The notes below the pieces were generated by a model. It saw nothing but the letters and a program-made list of their open reading frames with translations, had not been told where the DNA came from and searched no databases. A stretch of DNA of 34,371 nucleotides from Phenylobacterium deserti (GTDB taxonomy: Bacteria; Pseudomonadota; Alphaproteobacteria; Caulobacterales; Caulobacteraceae), in the NCBI GenBank assembly GCA_943332615.1, contig CALQQB010000052.1, positions 1 through 34,371 on the forward strand, in the 5' to 3' direction. Both the position numbers and the translations under genes were made by a program. Below are positions 6,398 through 13,586 of the stretch, piece by piece. Numbering within the stretch: the stretch's first letter is position 1; the number at the start of each line of letters is the position of its first letter.

Positions 6398-7453
6398 TTA
6401 CCGCAGCGCCGCGTTGAGTTTTTCCAGCGCCGCCGCGCCCGGCACCAGTTCCGCCTCGTTCAGCTGGTTGAGCGGGGTGTCGATGGTGCCGACGGCGTCG
6501 TGCAGGTCGCCGGCCTCGGGGTCCACGAACAGCAGGCCGGTGACGATCTGGCCCCGGGTCGCCCGGGCCTGGAGGTAGCCCAGGGCCTGGGCGCGGTTGG
6601 CGGGGTTGTAGAGCTCGGCGATCTTGTGGAGCGAGAGGATCGAGCCGTCGTGCTGCTGCACGCGGACACTCTCGCCGGGCTTGTAGCTGACGTGGATCGG
6701 GTCGCGGGGCATGATCACGTCGAGGGTGTTCACCGCCTCGTTGTGCTCGCGCACATAGTCGAAGCTCTTGGTGGAGCCGACGTGGTTGTTGAACTGCACG
6801 CAAGGGGAGATGCAGTCGATGAAGGCGGCGCCCTTGTGCGCCAGGCCGGCCTTGATCAGCGGGACCAACTGTTCCTTGTCGCCGGAGAAGCTGCGACCGA
6901 CGAAGGTGGCGCCCATCTGCAGGGCCAGGCTGACCATGTCGATGCCGGCGTCGGTGTTGACCACGCCCTTCTTGGACTTCGAGCCGCGGTCGGAGGTGGC
7001 GGAGAACTGGCCCTTGGTGAGGCCGTACACGCCATTGTTCTCCACGATGTAGAGCATGTTCACGCCGCGCCGGATGGCGTGGGCGAACTGGCCGAGGCCG
7101 ATGGAGGCGCTGTCGCCGTCGCCGCTGACGCCCAGGTAGATCAAGTCGCGGTTGGCGAGGTTGGCGCCGGTCAGCACCGAGGGCATGCGGCCATGCACGG
7201 TGTTGAAGCCGTGGGAGTTGCCCAGGAAGTAGTCCGGCGTCTTCGACGAACAGCCGATGCCGGAGAGCTTGGCGACGCGGTGCGGCGGCAGCTCCAGCTC
7301 GAAACAGGCCTGGATGATCGCCGCCGAGATGCTGTCGTGGCCGCAGCCTGCGCACAGCGTCGAGACCGAGCCCTCGTAGTCGCGCCTTGTGTAGCCCAGG
7401 CTGTTGGTGGGCAGCAGCGGGTGATGCAGCTGGGGCTTCAGGATGTAGGTCAT
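6398..7453 (-). CDS. korB: 2-oxoacid:ferredoxin oxidoreductase subunit beta
   Basis: This is the TPP-binding beta subunit of a 2-oxoacid (probably 2-oxoglutarate) ferredoxin oxidoreductase, 351 residues, cytosolic. The TPP/magnesium motif is GDGDS (111-115) with the Asn-rich continuation VENNGVYGLTKGQ (137-149). Cysteines that could bind the proximal [4Fe-4S] cluster are Cys34 and Cys37 (LCAGCGH), Cys68 (GIGCSSK) and Cys214 or Cys218 (CISPC). The start ATG overlaps the korA stop by 4 bp, so expression is coupled. The family oxidatively decarboxylates a 2-oxoacid to its acyl-CoA while reducing ferredoxin. Substrate choice between 2-oxoglutarate and other oxoacids cannot be settled by eye. A damaged partial copy lies at 4646-4911. 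Confidence 0.93.
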   Translation of the reverse strand: MTYILKPQLHHPLLPTNSLGYTRRDYEGSVSTLCAGCGHDSISAAIIQACFELELPPHRVAKLSGIGCSSKTPDYFLGNSHGFNTVHGRMPSVLTGANLANRDLIYLGVSGDGDSASIGLGQFAHAIRRGVNMLYIVENNGVYGLTKGQFSATSDRGSKSKKGVVNTDAGIDMVSLALQMGATFVGRSFSGDKEQLVPLIKAGLAHKGAAFIDCISPCVQFNNHVGSTKSFDYVREHNEAVNTLDVIMPRDPIHVSYKPGESVRVQQHDGSILSLHKIAELYNPANRAQALGYLQARATRGQIVTGLLFVDPEAGDLHDAVGTIDTPLNQLNEAELVPGAAALEKLNAALR

Positions 7454-9342
7454 TCCGCCGCCTCGGCTTGGCCTGTGGAGAGGGGGCCCAGCGCCAGCCG
7501 CTGGGCGATTTCGCCGGCGATGAAGCGGGCGGTGATCGGTGTGCCGTCATAGTGCAGCACGGAGGGAAGCTTGGCGGCATCGATGCCGCCTTCGGTCATC
7601 AGCAGGGTCTTCAGCTGGGCGTCGCGGTTCTGTTCGATAACGAACACCCGGTCGTGGGCGGCGATGAAGTCGTAGATCTCCTGGGCGAACGGGAAGCCGC
7701 GGACGCGGATGGCGTCCAGGTGGCGGCCCTGGACCTCCAGCATCTCCAGCGCCTCGTGCATCGCCGGCGTCGTGGAGCCGAAATAGAGCACGCCGTCGCG
7801 GGTCTTGCGCTTCGCCGGCCGGGCGATCGGCGCGGGCGCCAGGGTGCGGGCGGTGTCGAACTTGCGGAGCAGACGCTCCATGTTGTCGACATAGACCGCG
7901 CCCTCCTCGGAGTAGCGGGCGTAGGGATTGCGCGAGGTGCCGCGGGTGAAATAGCCGCCCTTGGTGGGGTGGGTGCCGGGATAGGTACGGTACGGGATGC
8001 CGTCGCCGTCGACCTCCTTGTAGCGGCCGAAGTCGGCGCCGGCCTCGAGCTCAGCGGCGGTCATCACCTTGCCGCGGTCGAGCTTGCGGGTGTCGTCCCA
8101 TTTGAAGGGCTCGGTCAGCCACTCGTTCATGCCGATATCGAGGTCGAGCATGACGAAGACGGTGGTCTGCAGGCGGTCGGCGAGGTCGAAGGCCAGCGCG
8201 CCCATCTCGAAGCACTCGCCGGGATCGGCCGGCAGCAGCATCACGTGCTTGGTGTCGCCGTGCCCGGCGTAGGCGGCGGCCAGCAAATCCGCCTGTTGGG
8301 TGCGGGTCGGCATACCGGTGGAGGGCCCGCCGCGCTGCACGTCGAAGATCACCGCGGGGATTTCGGCGAAGTAGCTGAGGCCGATGAACTCGGTCATCAG
8401 CGAGATACCCGGGCCCGAGGTGGCGGTGAAGGCGCGGCAGCCGTTCCAGCCGGCGCCGACCACGATGCCGATCGAGGCGATCTCGTCCTCGGCCTGGATG
8501 ATGGCGAAGCGGGCCTTGCCGGTCTCCGGCTCGACGCGGAGGTCCTGGCAGTAGGCGGTGAAGGCTTCGGCCAGCGAGGTGGACGGCGTGATCGGATACC
8601 AGGCGCAGACCGTGGCCCCGCCATAGACCGCGCCCAGGGCGGCGGCCTGGTTGCCCTCGACATAGATCCGGTTGCCCACCGCGTCGGCGCGGCGCACCTG
8701 CAGCGGCAGGGCGCCGAGGTGCTTGGTGACGTAGCTGTGGCCCATGGCAAGGGCTTCGAAGTTGGCGTCGATCAGGCGCTGGCGGCCGGCGAAATCGTCG
8801 GCGATCAGGCCTTTGACAGCCTCGATGTCTATGCCAAGAAGAGCTGATAAAGCCCCGACATATATAACATTTTTGAACAGCTGACGTTCTCTGGGCAGCT
8901 CATAGGCTTCGTTGCACATGGCCGTCAGGGGCACCCCCACGACGGTGATGTCGCTGCGGAACCGCGAGGCCGGGATCGGTTTGGTGCTGTCGTAGAACAC
9001 GAACCCGCCGCTCTCGATCTCGGCCAGGTCGCGGTCCCAGGTCTGCGGATTCATGGCGACCATCAGGTCCACCCCGCCGCGCCGGCCCATGTGCCCTGCC
9101 TCGGTGATCCGCACCTCGTACCAGGTGGGCAGGCCCTGGATGTTCGACGGGAAGATGTTGCGCGCCGCCACCGGCACGCCCATCCGCATCACTGAGCGGG
9201 CAAACAGGCCGTTGGCGCTGGCCGAGCCCGAGCCGTTCACATTGGCGAACTTCACGACGAAATCGTTCACCGCCGATTTGGGGTTCTGGGCCTTGGTCAC
9301 CGCCCCGCTGGCGGCGACGGGCTCTCCTCCGGAGTCAGGCAT
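7450..9342 (-). CDS. korA: 2-oxoacid:ferredoxin oxidoreductase subunit alpha (fused gamma-alpha)
   Basis: The 630-residue subunit combines the gamma domain (about residues 28-200, starting VKFANVNGSGSASANGLFAR) with the alpha pyrimidine-binding domain. The latter carries YPITPST (249-255) and QRGGPSTGMPT (336-346), both hallmarks of KorA-type subunits. A transketolase-C-like domain follows at about 480-600. It pairs with KorB in a two-subunit enzyme as in aerobic bacteria and archaea. The ATG at 9342 overlaps the upstream GltD-like gene by 8 bp and the stop overlaps korB by 4 bp. An AT-rich patch of rare codons (ATA, TTA, TCA, CTT) occurs at residues about 157-172, just before the end of the gamma domain, and is unlike the rest of the gene. 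Confidence 0.93.
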   Translation of the reverse strand: MPDSGGEPVAASGAVTKAQNPKSAVNDFVVKFANVNGSGSASANGLFARSVMRMGVPVAARNIFPSNIQGLPTWYEVRITEAGHMGRRGGVDLMVAMNPQTWDRDLAEIESGGFVFYDSTKPIPASRFRSDITVVGVPLTAMCNEAYELPRERQLFKNVIYVGALSALLGIDIEAVKGLIADDFAGRQRLIDANFEALAMGHSYVTKHLGALPLQVRRADAVGNRIYVEGNQAAALGAVYGGATVCAWYPITPSTSLAEAFTAYCQDLRVEPETGKARFAIIQAEDEIASIGIVVGAGWNGCRAFTATSGPGISLMTEFIGLSYFAEIPAVIFDVQRGGPSTGMPTRTQQADLLAAAYAGHGDTKHVMLLPADPGECFEMGALAFDLADRLQTTVFVMLDLDIGMNEWLTEPFKWDDTRKLDRGKVMTAAELEAGADFGRYKEVDGDGIPYRTYPGTHPTKGGYFTRGTSRNPYARYSEEGAVYVDNMERLLRKFDTARTLAPAPIARPAKRKTRDGVLYFGSTTPAMHEALEMLEVQGRHLDAIRVRGFPFAQEIYDFIAAHDRVFVIEQNRDAQLKTLLMTEGGIDAAKLPSVLHYDGTPITARFIAGEIAQRLALGPLSTGQAEAAE

Positions 9343-11131
9343 CGGCCCCCGCGTAAGTCATATCGAGATAGAACTTCTGCATGTCCCAGGCGCCGGTCGG
9401 GCACCGTTCCGCGCAGAGGCCGCAGTGCAGGCAGACGTCCTCGTCCTTGGCCATCACCCGGCCGGTGCCGAGCTTGCCGGAGACGTAGAGGTCCTGGGTG
9501 AGGTTGCCGGCCGGGGCGCTCAGGCGGCCGCGCAGGTCGGCCTCCCCTCCGGCGTCATCGGGCGCGTCCTCGGTGAAGGTGATGCAGTCCATCGGGCAGA
9601 TATCGACGCAAGCGTCGCACTCGATGCACAGCTTGTCGGCGAACACGGTCTGGACGTCGCAGTTCAGGCACCGCTGCGCCTCGCCCAGGGCCTGCTGCAG
9701 ATCGTAGCCGAGCTCGACCTCCACCTTGACGCTCTTCAGCGCTTCCTTCTTGTCGCGCAAAGGCACGCGATATCGGATGTCGTTGGAGATGTCGTTGTCG
9801 TAGCTCCACTCGTGGATGCCCATCTTCTGGCTCACCAGGGTGACGCCGGGCGGCGGGCGGACGGCCACGTCTTCGCCCTGGCAGAACTTGTGGAGCGAGA
9901 TCGCCGCGTCGTGACCCTGGGCCACCGCCCAGATGATGTTCTTCGGTCCGAACGCCGCGTCACCGCCGAAGAAGACGCCCGGCAGGGTGGACTGGAAGGT
10001 GGCCTTGTCGACCTTCGGCATCTCCCATTCGTCGAATTCGACGCCGATGTCCTTCTCGATCCAGGGAAAGGCGTTCTCCTGGCCCACGGCCAGCAGCACG
10101 TCGTCGCACTCGTAGTGCTCGTCGGGGTCGCCGGACGGCACCAGCTTGCGGCGGCCCTTGGCGTCGAACAGCGCCTCCACCACCTCGAAGGTGACGCCGG
10201 TCAGCTTTCCGTTCTCGTGGGTGAAGGCCGTGGGGACCCGGAAGTTGAGGATCGGGATATCTTCGTGCATCGCGTCCTCCTTCTCCCAGGGCGACGCCTT
10301 CATCTCGTCGAAGCCGGAGCGGACGATGACCTTCACGTCGTCGCCACCCAGGCGGCGCGAGGTGCGGCAGCAGTCCATGGCGGTGTTGCCGCCGCCCAGC
10401 ACGATCACGCGGCGGCCGATGGTCTCGACGTGGCCGAAAGAGACCGAGCTCAGCCAGTCGATGCCGATGTGGATGTTAGCGGCGGCCTCGGCGCGGCCAG
10501 GCAGGTCCAGGTCGCGGCCGCGCGGGGCGCCGGAGCCGACGAACACCGCGTCATAGTCCTCCGTCAGCAGGCCCTTGAGGCTATCGACCGGCGTGCCGAA
10601 GCGCATGTCGATGCCGCCGAGCGCGGCGATGTAGCCCACCTCTTCGTCGATCACCTCTTCCGGCAGGCGGAAGCGCGGGATCTGGCTGCGAATCATCCCC
10701 GCGGACTTGGTGTCCTTGTCGAAGATGGTCAGCTGATAGCCCAGGGGGGCCAGATCGCGCGCCACGGTGAGCGAGGCCGGCCCGCAGCCCACGAGGGCGA
10801 TGCGCTTGCCGTTGGAGGCCGCGGCCGGCGGCGGCATCCGGTCTGAAACGTCGGACTTCAGGTCCGCCGCCACCCGCTTCAACCGGCAGATGGCGACCGG
10901 CTCCGCCTCGACGCGTCCCCGCCGACAGGCCGGCTCACACGGACGGTCACAGGTCCGCCCCAGGATTCCGGGGAAGACGTTGGACTTCCAGTTGACCATG
11001 TAGGCGTCGGAGTACCGACCGTCCGCGATCATGCGGATGTATTCCGGCACGGGCGTGTGCGCCGGACAGGCGTACTGGCAATCGACAACCTTGTGGAAGT
11101 AGTCGGACTCAATCTCACGTGTGCGATGCAA
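9335..11131 (-). CDS. GltD-like FAD/NAD(P) oxidoreductase with C-terminal 2[4Fe-4S] ferredoxin domain
   Basis: The 598-residue protein resembles the glutamate synthase small subunit (GltD/NfnL-type). An N-terminal cysteine-rich domain (Cys18, Cys22, Cys61, Cys65, Cys69, Cys82) could hold iron-sulfur clusters. An FAD-binding fold with VGCGPAS (114-120) and an NAD(P)-binding fold with VLGGGNTAMD (244-253) follow. The C-terminus adds a bacterial ferredoxin domain: Cys502/505/508/512 with Cys516, and Cys567/570/573/577. It starts at TTG (11131) with AAGGAAG about 9 bases upstream. As first gene of the operon with korA and korB, it probably passes electrons between the oxoacid oxidoreductase and a pyridine nucleotide. 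It is not itself glutamate synthase, since no gltB is present. The partner role is inference from operon and domains. Confidence 0.87.
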   Translation of the reverse strand: MHRTREIESDYFHKVVDCQYACPAHTPVPEYIRMIADGRYSDAYMVNWKSNVFPGILGRTCDRPCEPACRRGRVEAEPVAICRLKRVAADLKSDVSDRMPPPAAASNGKRIALVGCGPASLTVARDLAPLGYQLTIFDKDTKSAGMIRSQIPRFRLPEEVIDEEVGYIAALGGIDMRFGTPVDSLKGLLTEDYDAVFVGSGAPRGRDLDLPGRAEAAANIHIGIDWLSSVSFGHVETIGRRVIVLGGGNTAMDCCRTSRRLGGDDVKVIVRSGFDEMKASPWEKEDAMHEDIPILNFRVPTAFTHENGKLTGVTFEVVEALFDAKGRRKLVPSGDPDEHYECDDVLLAVGQENAFPWIEKDIGVEFDEWEMPKVDKATFQSTLPGVFFGGDAAFGPKNIIWAVAQGHDAAISLHKFCQGEDVAVRPPPGVTLVSQKMGIHEWSYDNDISNDIRYRVPLRDKKEALKSVKVEVELGYDLQQALGEAQRCLNCDVQTVFADKLCIECDACVDICPMDCITFTEDAPDDAGGEADLRGRLSAPAGNLTQDLYVSGKLGTGRVMAKDEDVCLHCGLCAERCPTGAWDMQKFYLDMTYAGADA

Positions 11132-11234
11132 AACGCGCTTCCTTCCCGGGACGCACTCCTCCCGGGGCCTGAAAGTCGAATCCTGCGCTGGGCAGAGACT
11201 GGCTTGGCACCCCGACGCGGCGTTGTTGAGGGCA

Positions 11235-11263
11235 ATTTAAGACCCCCACCCCAGGTAAGCCAA
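11235..11263 (-). promoter_or_regulatory. Predicted promoter of the GltD-like/korA/korB operon
   Basis: On the minus strand TTGGCT (11263-11258) and TTAAAT (11240-11235) are separated by 17 bp, giving a leader of about 95 bases before the TTG start. A GANTC site (11266-11270), the CcrM methylation target in Caulobacterales, abuts the -35, and another lies in the leader (11178-11182). Two CCCGGG boxes (11145-11150 and 11161-11166) could form a hairpin just upstream of the ribosome site. Confidence 0.45.
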
Positions 11264-11367
11264 CCGATTCCTGATCTGCGATCACCGAATTCTGCCGCCT
11301 ATGGCGCGGACAACCTGAGTTGTGCTGGAGGGGCCGGAGGCGTGAACTTTCACACCAGCATGTGATC

Positions 11368-11427
11368 GCGCCGCGAGGGTTTCCCGCCCCGCGGCGCTTG
11401 GCGGCGACGACAGGTAAATGATAGATT
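11368..11427 (+). promoter_or_regulatory. Hairpin and possible promoter upstream of the small gene
   Basis: A stem GCGCCGCG/CGCGGCGC (11368-11375 with 11390-11397) precedes a possible promoter, TTGGCG (11398-11403), 18 bp, TAGATT (11422-11427). The small gene starts 47 bp further on. The hairpin has no T-run, so it could be a weak terminator or a regulatory structure. Both calls are tentative. Confidence 0.3.
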
Positions 11428-11473
11428 AAGAATGGGTGAGCGCCTGCTTCGGTGGGTTTCAGGGAGATTGCTA

Positions 11474-11650
11474 ATGGAGTTGCAGACCGACCGCGTGGGT
11501 GAGTCGATGGCGTCAGCGTTCGACATCCTGCCGCCGGCCGCCGTCGGGCCGCTGGATCCGACCGAGACGCTTGACCTGCACCGCGCCATCAACGAACGCC
11601 GCGCCGCCCAGGAGAACCCGGAACTGCTGCGCCGCCTGCGGTCGCTGTAG
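11474..11650 (+). CDS. Small hypothetical protein, 58 residues
   Basis: ATG at 11474 follows a ribosome site (GGGAG, 11462-11466). It opens a 58-codon frame beginning MELQTDRVGESMASAFDIL. The middle is Pro-rich (LPPAAVGPLDPTETLDLHRA) and the end is a charged, probably helical segment (INERRAAQENPELLRRLRSL). There is no signal peptide or membrane helix. Third-position GC is high, as in real genes here. A longer frame from ATG 11432 is possible but lacks a ribosome site. I do not recognise the family. A strong terminator lies downstream at 11734-11774. Function is unknown. Confidence 0.6.
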   Translation: MELQTDRVGESMASAFDILPPAAVGPLDPTETLDLHRAINERRAAQENPELLRRLRSL

Positions 11651-11663
11651 GGACAACAGCGGA

Positions 11664-11814
11664 GTTTCATCCCGGTTTCGCCGCAGGCGAAGATCGGGAC
11701 CCATACGCTCCAAGCTGGATAGCTGGAATCGAAACGGCGCCGCCCCTGCTCGGGTCGGCGCCGTCGATGTTTTTGGGTCCCGGTCTTGCGCGTGCCGCGG
11801 AAACCGGGATGACA
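11664..11814. repeat. REPIN-like pair of inverted palindromic units
   Basis: Two related palindromic units face each other. The left (11668-11703) begins CATCCCGGTTTCGCC and can fold on TTCGCC/GGCGAA. The right (11775-11811) ends GCGGAAACCGGGATG and can fold on CCCGGT/ACCGGG. Their outer 12 bases (11668-11679 and 11800-11811) are perfect inverted repeats, and an inner 16-base pair (11688-11703 and 11775-11790) matches at about 14 positions. The whole 150 bp can form one long hairpin with a terminator at its centre. This is the architecture of REP doublets (REPINs) mobilised by RAYT transposases. The identification is by structure only. Confidence 0.6.
11734..11774 (+). terminator. Intrinsic terminator (small gene; also faces tig)
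   Basis: A perfect 9-bp stem ACGGCGCCG (11734-11742) / CGGCGCCGT (11756-11764) with a 13-base loop is followed by CGATG and five T residues (11770-11774). It ends transcription of the small plus-strand gene and sits between convergent genes. Confidence 0.75.
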
Positions 11815-11829
11815 CGTGTTGGGTATGAC

Positions 11830-13194
11830 CTACTCCGAGTAGCCTTCCGGCAGGTCGTCTTCCTTCATCAGCTCGTCCTTGCTGACCTTCTTGTCCTTCA
11901 CCTTGGCCTTCGAGACGATCAGGTCGACGACCTTGTCCTCGAAGATCGGGGCGCGGAGCTGGGCCTGGGCGTTCTGGTTATCGCGCAGCAGGTTGAAGAT
12001 TTCCTGGGCCTGCGGGCCATACTTGCGCGCCTCGGTCAGAATCGCCTGGTTCAGCTCCTGCTCGGTGACCTGGACATTGTTGGCCCGGCCGATCTCGGCC
12101 AGCACCAGGCCCAGGCGGACCCGGCGCTCGGCGATCTTGCGGTACTCCTTGGTCAGCTGCTCGTCGGACTTCTCGGCGTCCTCGGGCGGCAGCGAGCCGG
12201 CTTCCTTGTCCTGCTGCACCTGGCCCCATATGGCGGCGAATTCGGCCTCGACCATCTTCGGCGGCAGCGGGAAGTCGTGCTTGGTGTCCAGCTGGTCCAG
12301 CAGGGCGCGCTTCAGCTTGAATCGCGAGGCGCCGGCGTACTGCTCCTCGAGGTTGCCCTTCACCAGCTCCTTGAGCTTCTCCAGGTTCTCGAGGCCCAGG
12401 CGTTCGGCGAAGGCGTCGTCGGCCGGCGATTCCACCGGGGCGCGGACTTCCTTCACCTTGGTCTCGAACTCGGCGCTCCTGCCCGCGAGATTGGCGGCCT
12501 GGTATTCGGCCGGGAAGGTCACCTTCACGGTCAGGTCACTGTCGGGCTTGGCGCCAACCAGCTGCTCCTCGAAGCCCGGAATGAACTGACCCGAGCCCAG
12601 CACCAGCTCCACGTCGGTGGCCGTACCGCCGTCGAAGGCCTCGCCATCTACGCGGCCGATGAAATCGATGACCAACTGGTCGCCGTCCTTGGCCTTGAGG
12701 GTCTTGCCGGTGCGCGGCTCGTAGGTGCGGTTCTGCTTGGCGAGGTTGGCGACCTCGTCGTCAACTTCCTTGGCGGTCGGCACATAGACCGGCTTGGTGA
12801 GCGACAGGGTCGCGGCGTCCACCGGCTCGAACTCGGGCATCAGGTCGATGGAAAGTTCGTAGGCGAGGTCAGCCTTGCCATCCATGACCGCCTCGAAGTC
12901 ACCTTCAGGCTTCAGTTCCGGCTCACCGGCGGGGCGCAGGTTGTTGTCGGTCAGCACCTTCTGGGTGCTTTCGTTGAGCGAGGCCTGGACCACTTCGCTC
13001 ATCAGCTGCTTGCCGTAGAGGCGGCGCACATGGCCGGTGGGCACCTTGCCCGGCCGGAAACCCTTGATGTTGAGGGTCGGCGTGATCTCCGCGACACGGG
13101 CTTCCAGCCGCTCGGTCAGATCCGCCAGCGGCACGGTGACACCGTACACGCGGCTAAGGCCTTCGCCAGACTTCTCAACGATCTGTATCGACAT
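11830..13194 (-). CDS. tig: Trigger factor (ribosome-associated chaperone and PPIase)
   Basis: This 454-residue chaperone binds the ribosomal exit tunnel and folds nascent chains. The N-terminal ribosome-binding domain (1-115) has the signature GFRPGKVP (45-52). An FKBP-like PPIase domain spans about 155-245 ([21 protein letters not shown] is within it). A long helical C-terminal cradle follows, and the tail is acidic and Lys-rich ([20 protein letters not shown]). The length is normal for the family. The ATG at 13194 matches the conserved N-terminus. In many bacteria tig precedes clpP-clpX. Here its downstream side meets a terminator and a small plus-strand gene instead, so clpPX is elsewhere or was separated. 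Confidence 0.97.
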   Translation of the reverse strand: MSIQIVEKSGEGLSRVYGVTVPLADLTERLEARVAEITPTLNIKGFRPGKVPTGHVRRLYGKQLMSEVVQASLNESTQKVLTDNNLRPAGEPELKPEGDFEAVMDGKADLAYELSIDLMPEFEPVDAATLSLTKPVYVPTAKEVDDEVANLAKQNRTYEPRTGKTLKAKDGDQLVIDFIGRVDGEAFDGGTATDVELVLGSGQFIPGFEEQLVGAKPDSDLTVKVTFPAEYQAANLAGRSAEFETKVKEVRAPVESPADDAFAERLGLENLEKLKELVKGNLEEQYAGASRFKLKRALLDQLDTKHDFPLPPKMVEAEFAAIWGQVQQDKEAGSLPPEDAEKSDEQLTKEYRKIAERRVRLGLVLAEIGRANNVQVTEQELNQAILTEARKYGPQAQEIFNLLRDNQNAQAQLRAPIFEDKVVDLIVSKAKVKDKKVSKDELMKEDDLPEGYSE

Positions 13195-13292
13195 CTTCAG
13201 ATTCCAGGACCTGGGGCGCAGGGAGCGCCGCGTCCGCCTCTCAAACCAAACAGGGAAGGCCGCCGAACAGGGCCCGGCGGCGCGCGGGCGCC

Positions 13293-13321
13293 CTTATGTC
13301 ACGGCGGGAAGCGACGTCCAA
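13293..13321 (-). promoter_or_regulatory. Possible promoter of tig
   Basis: On the minus strand TTGGAC (13321-13316), 17 bp, then CATAAG (13298-13293) lie about 100 bp upstream of the tig ATG. A GC-rich inverted segment in the leader (about 13255-13290) could fold. Matches to the consensus are moderate. The rest of the interval, 13322-13459, shows no gene; it should contain the tRNA-Leu promoter, but I cannot place it with confidence. Confidence 0.35.
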
Positions 13322-13459
13322 GCCCCCTGCCCCCTTGACGCATCCGCCGCATCCCGCGATGGCAGGCCCTGCGCGCATCCGGCGAATGCGAAAGCGTTTG
13401 TCGAACGGGATGCGCGCAGACAAAGACGAAGTTAAGCGTGTCCCGATGGAACACGCTGG

Positions 13460-13542
13460 GCGGCTATGGCGGAATTGGTAGACGCAGTAGGTTTAGGTCC
13501 TACCGGGCAACCGTGGGGGTTCGAGTCCCTCTAGCCGCACCA
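13460..13542 (+). tRNA. tRNA-Leu, anticodon UAG
   Basis: The 83-base sequence folds as a tRNA with a 7-bp acceptor stem (GCGGCTA with TAGCCGC), discriminator A and encoded CCA. The anticodon stem is GTAGG/CCTAC around loop TTTAGGT, with anticodon TAG at 13494-13496. The T arm has GGTTCGAGTCC. The long variable arm (CGGGCAACCG) is typical of class II leucine tRNAs. Confidence 0.96.
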
Positions 13543-13586
13543 TCACTCGAGGTGACAGACACGCTCCGCACGGGCAGAACACGGCC

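Noticed and set aside
11767..13338. 523-codon plus-strand frame opposite tig
   Set aside because: It is antisense to the certain tig gene, its product is Leu/Gly/Arg-rich with no motif, and long antisense frames are expected in GC-rich genomes.
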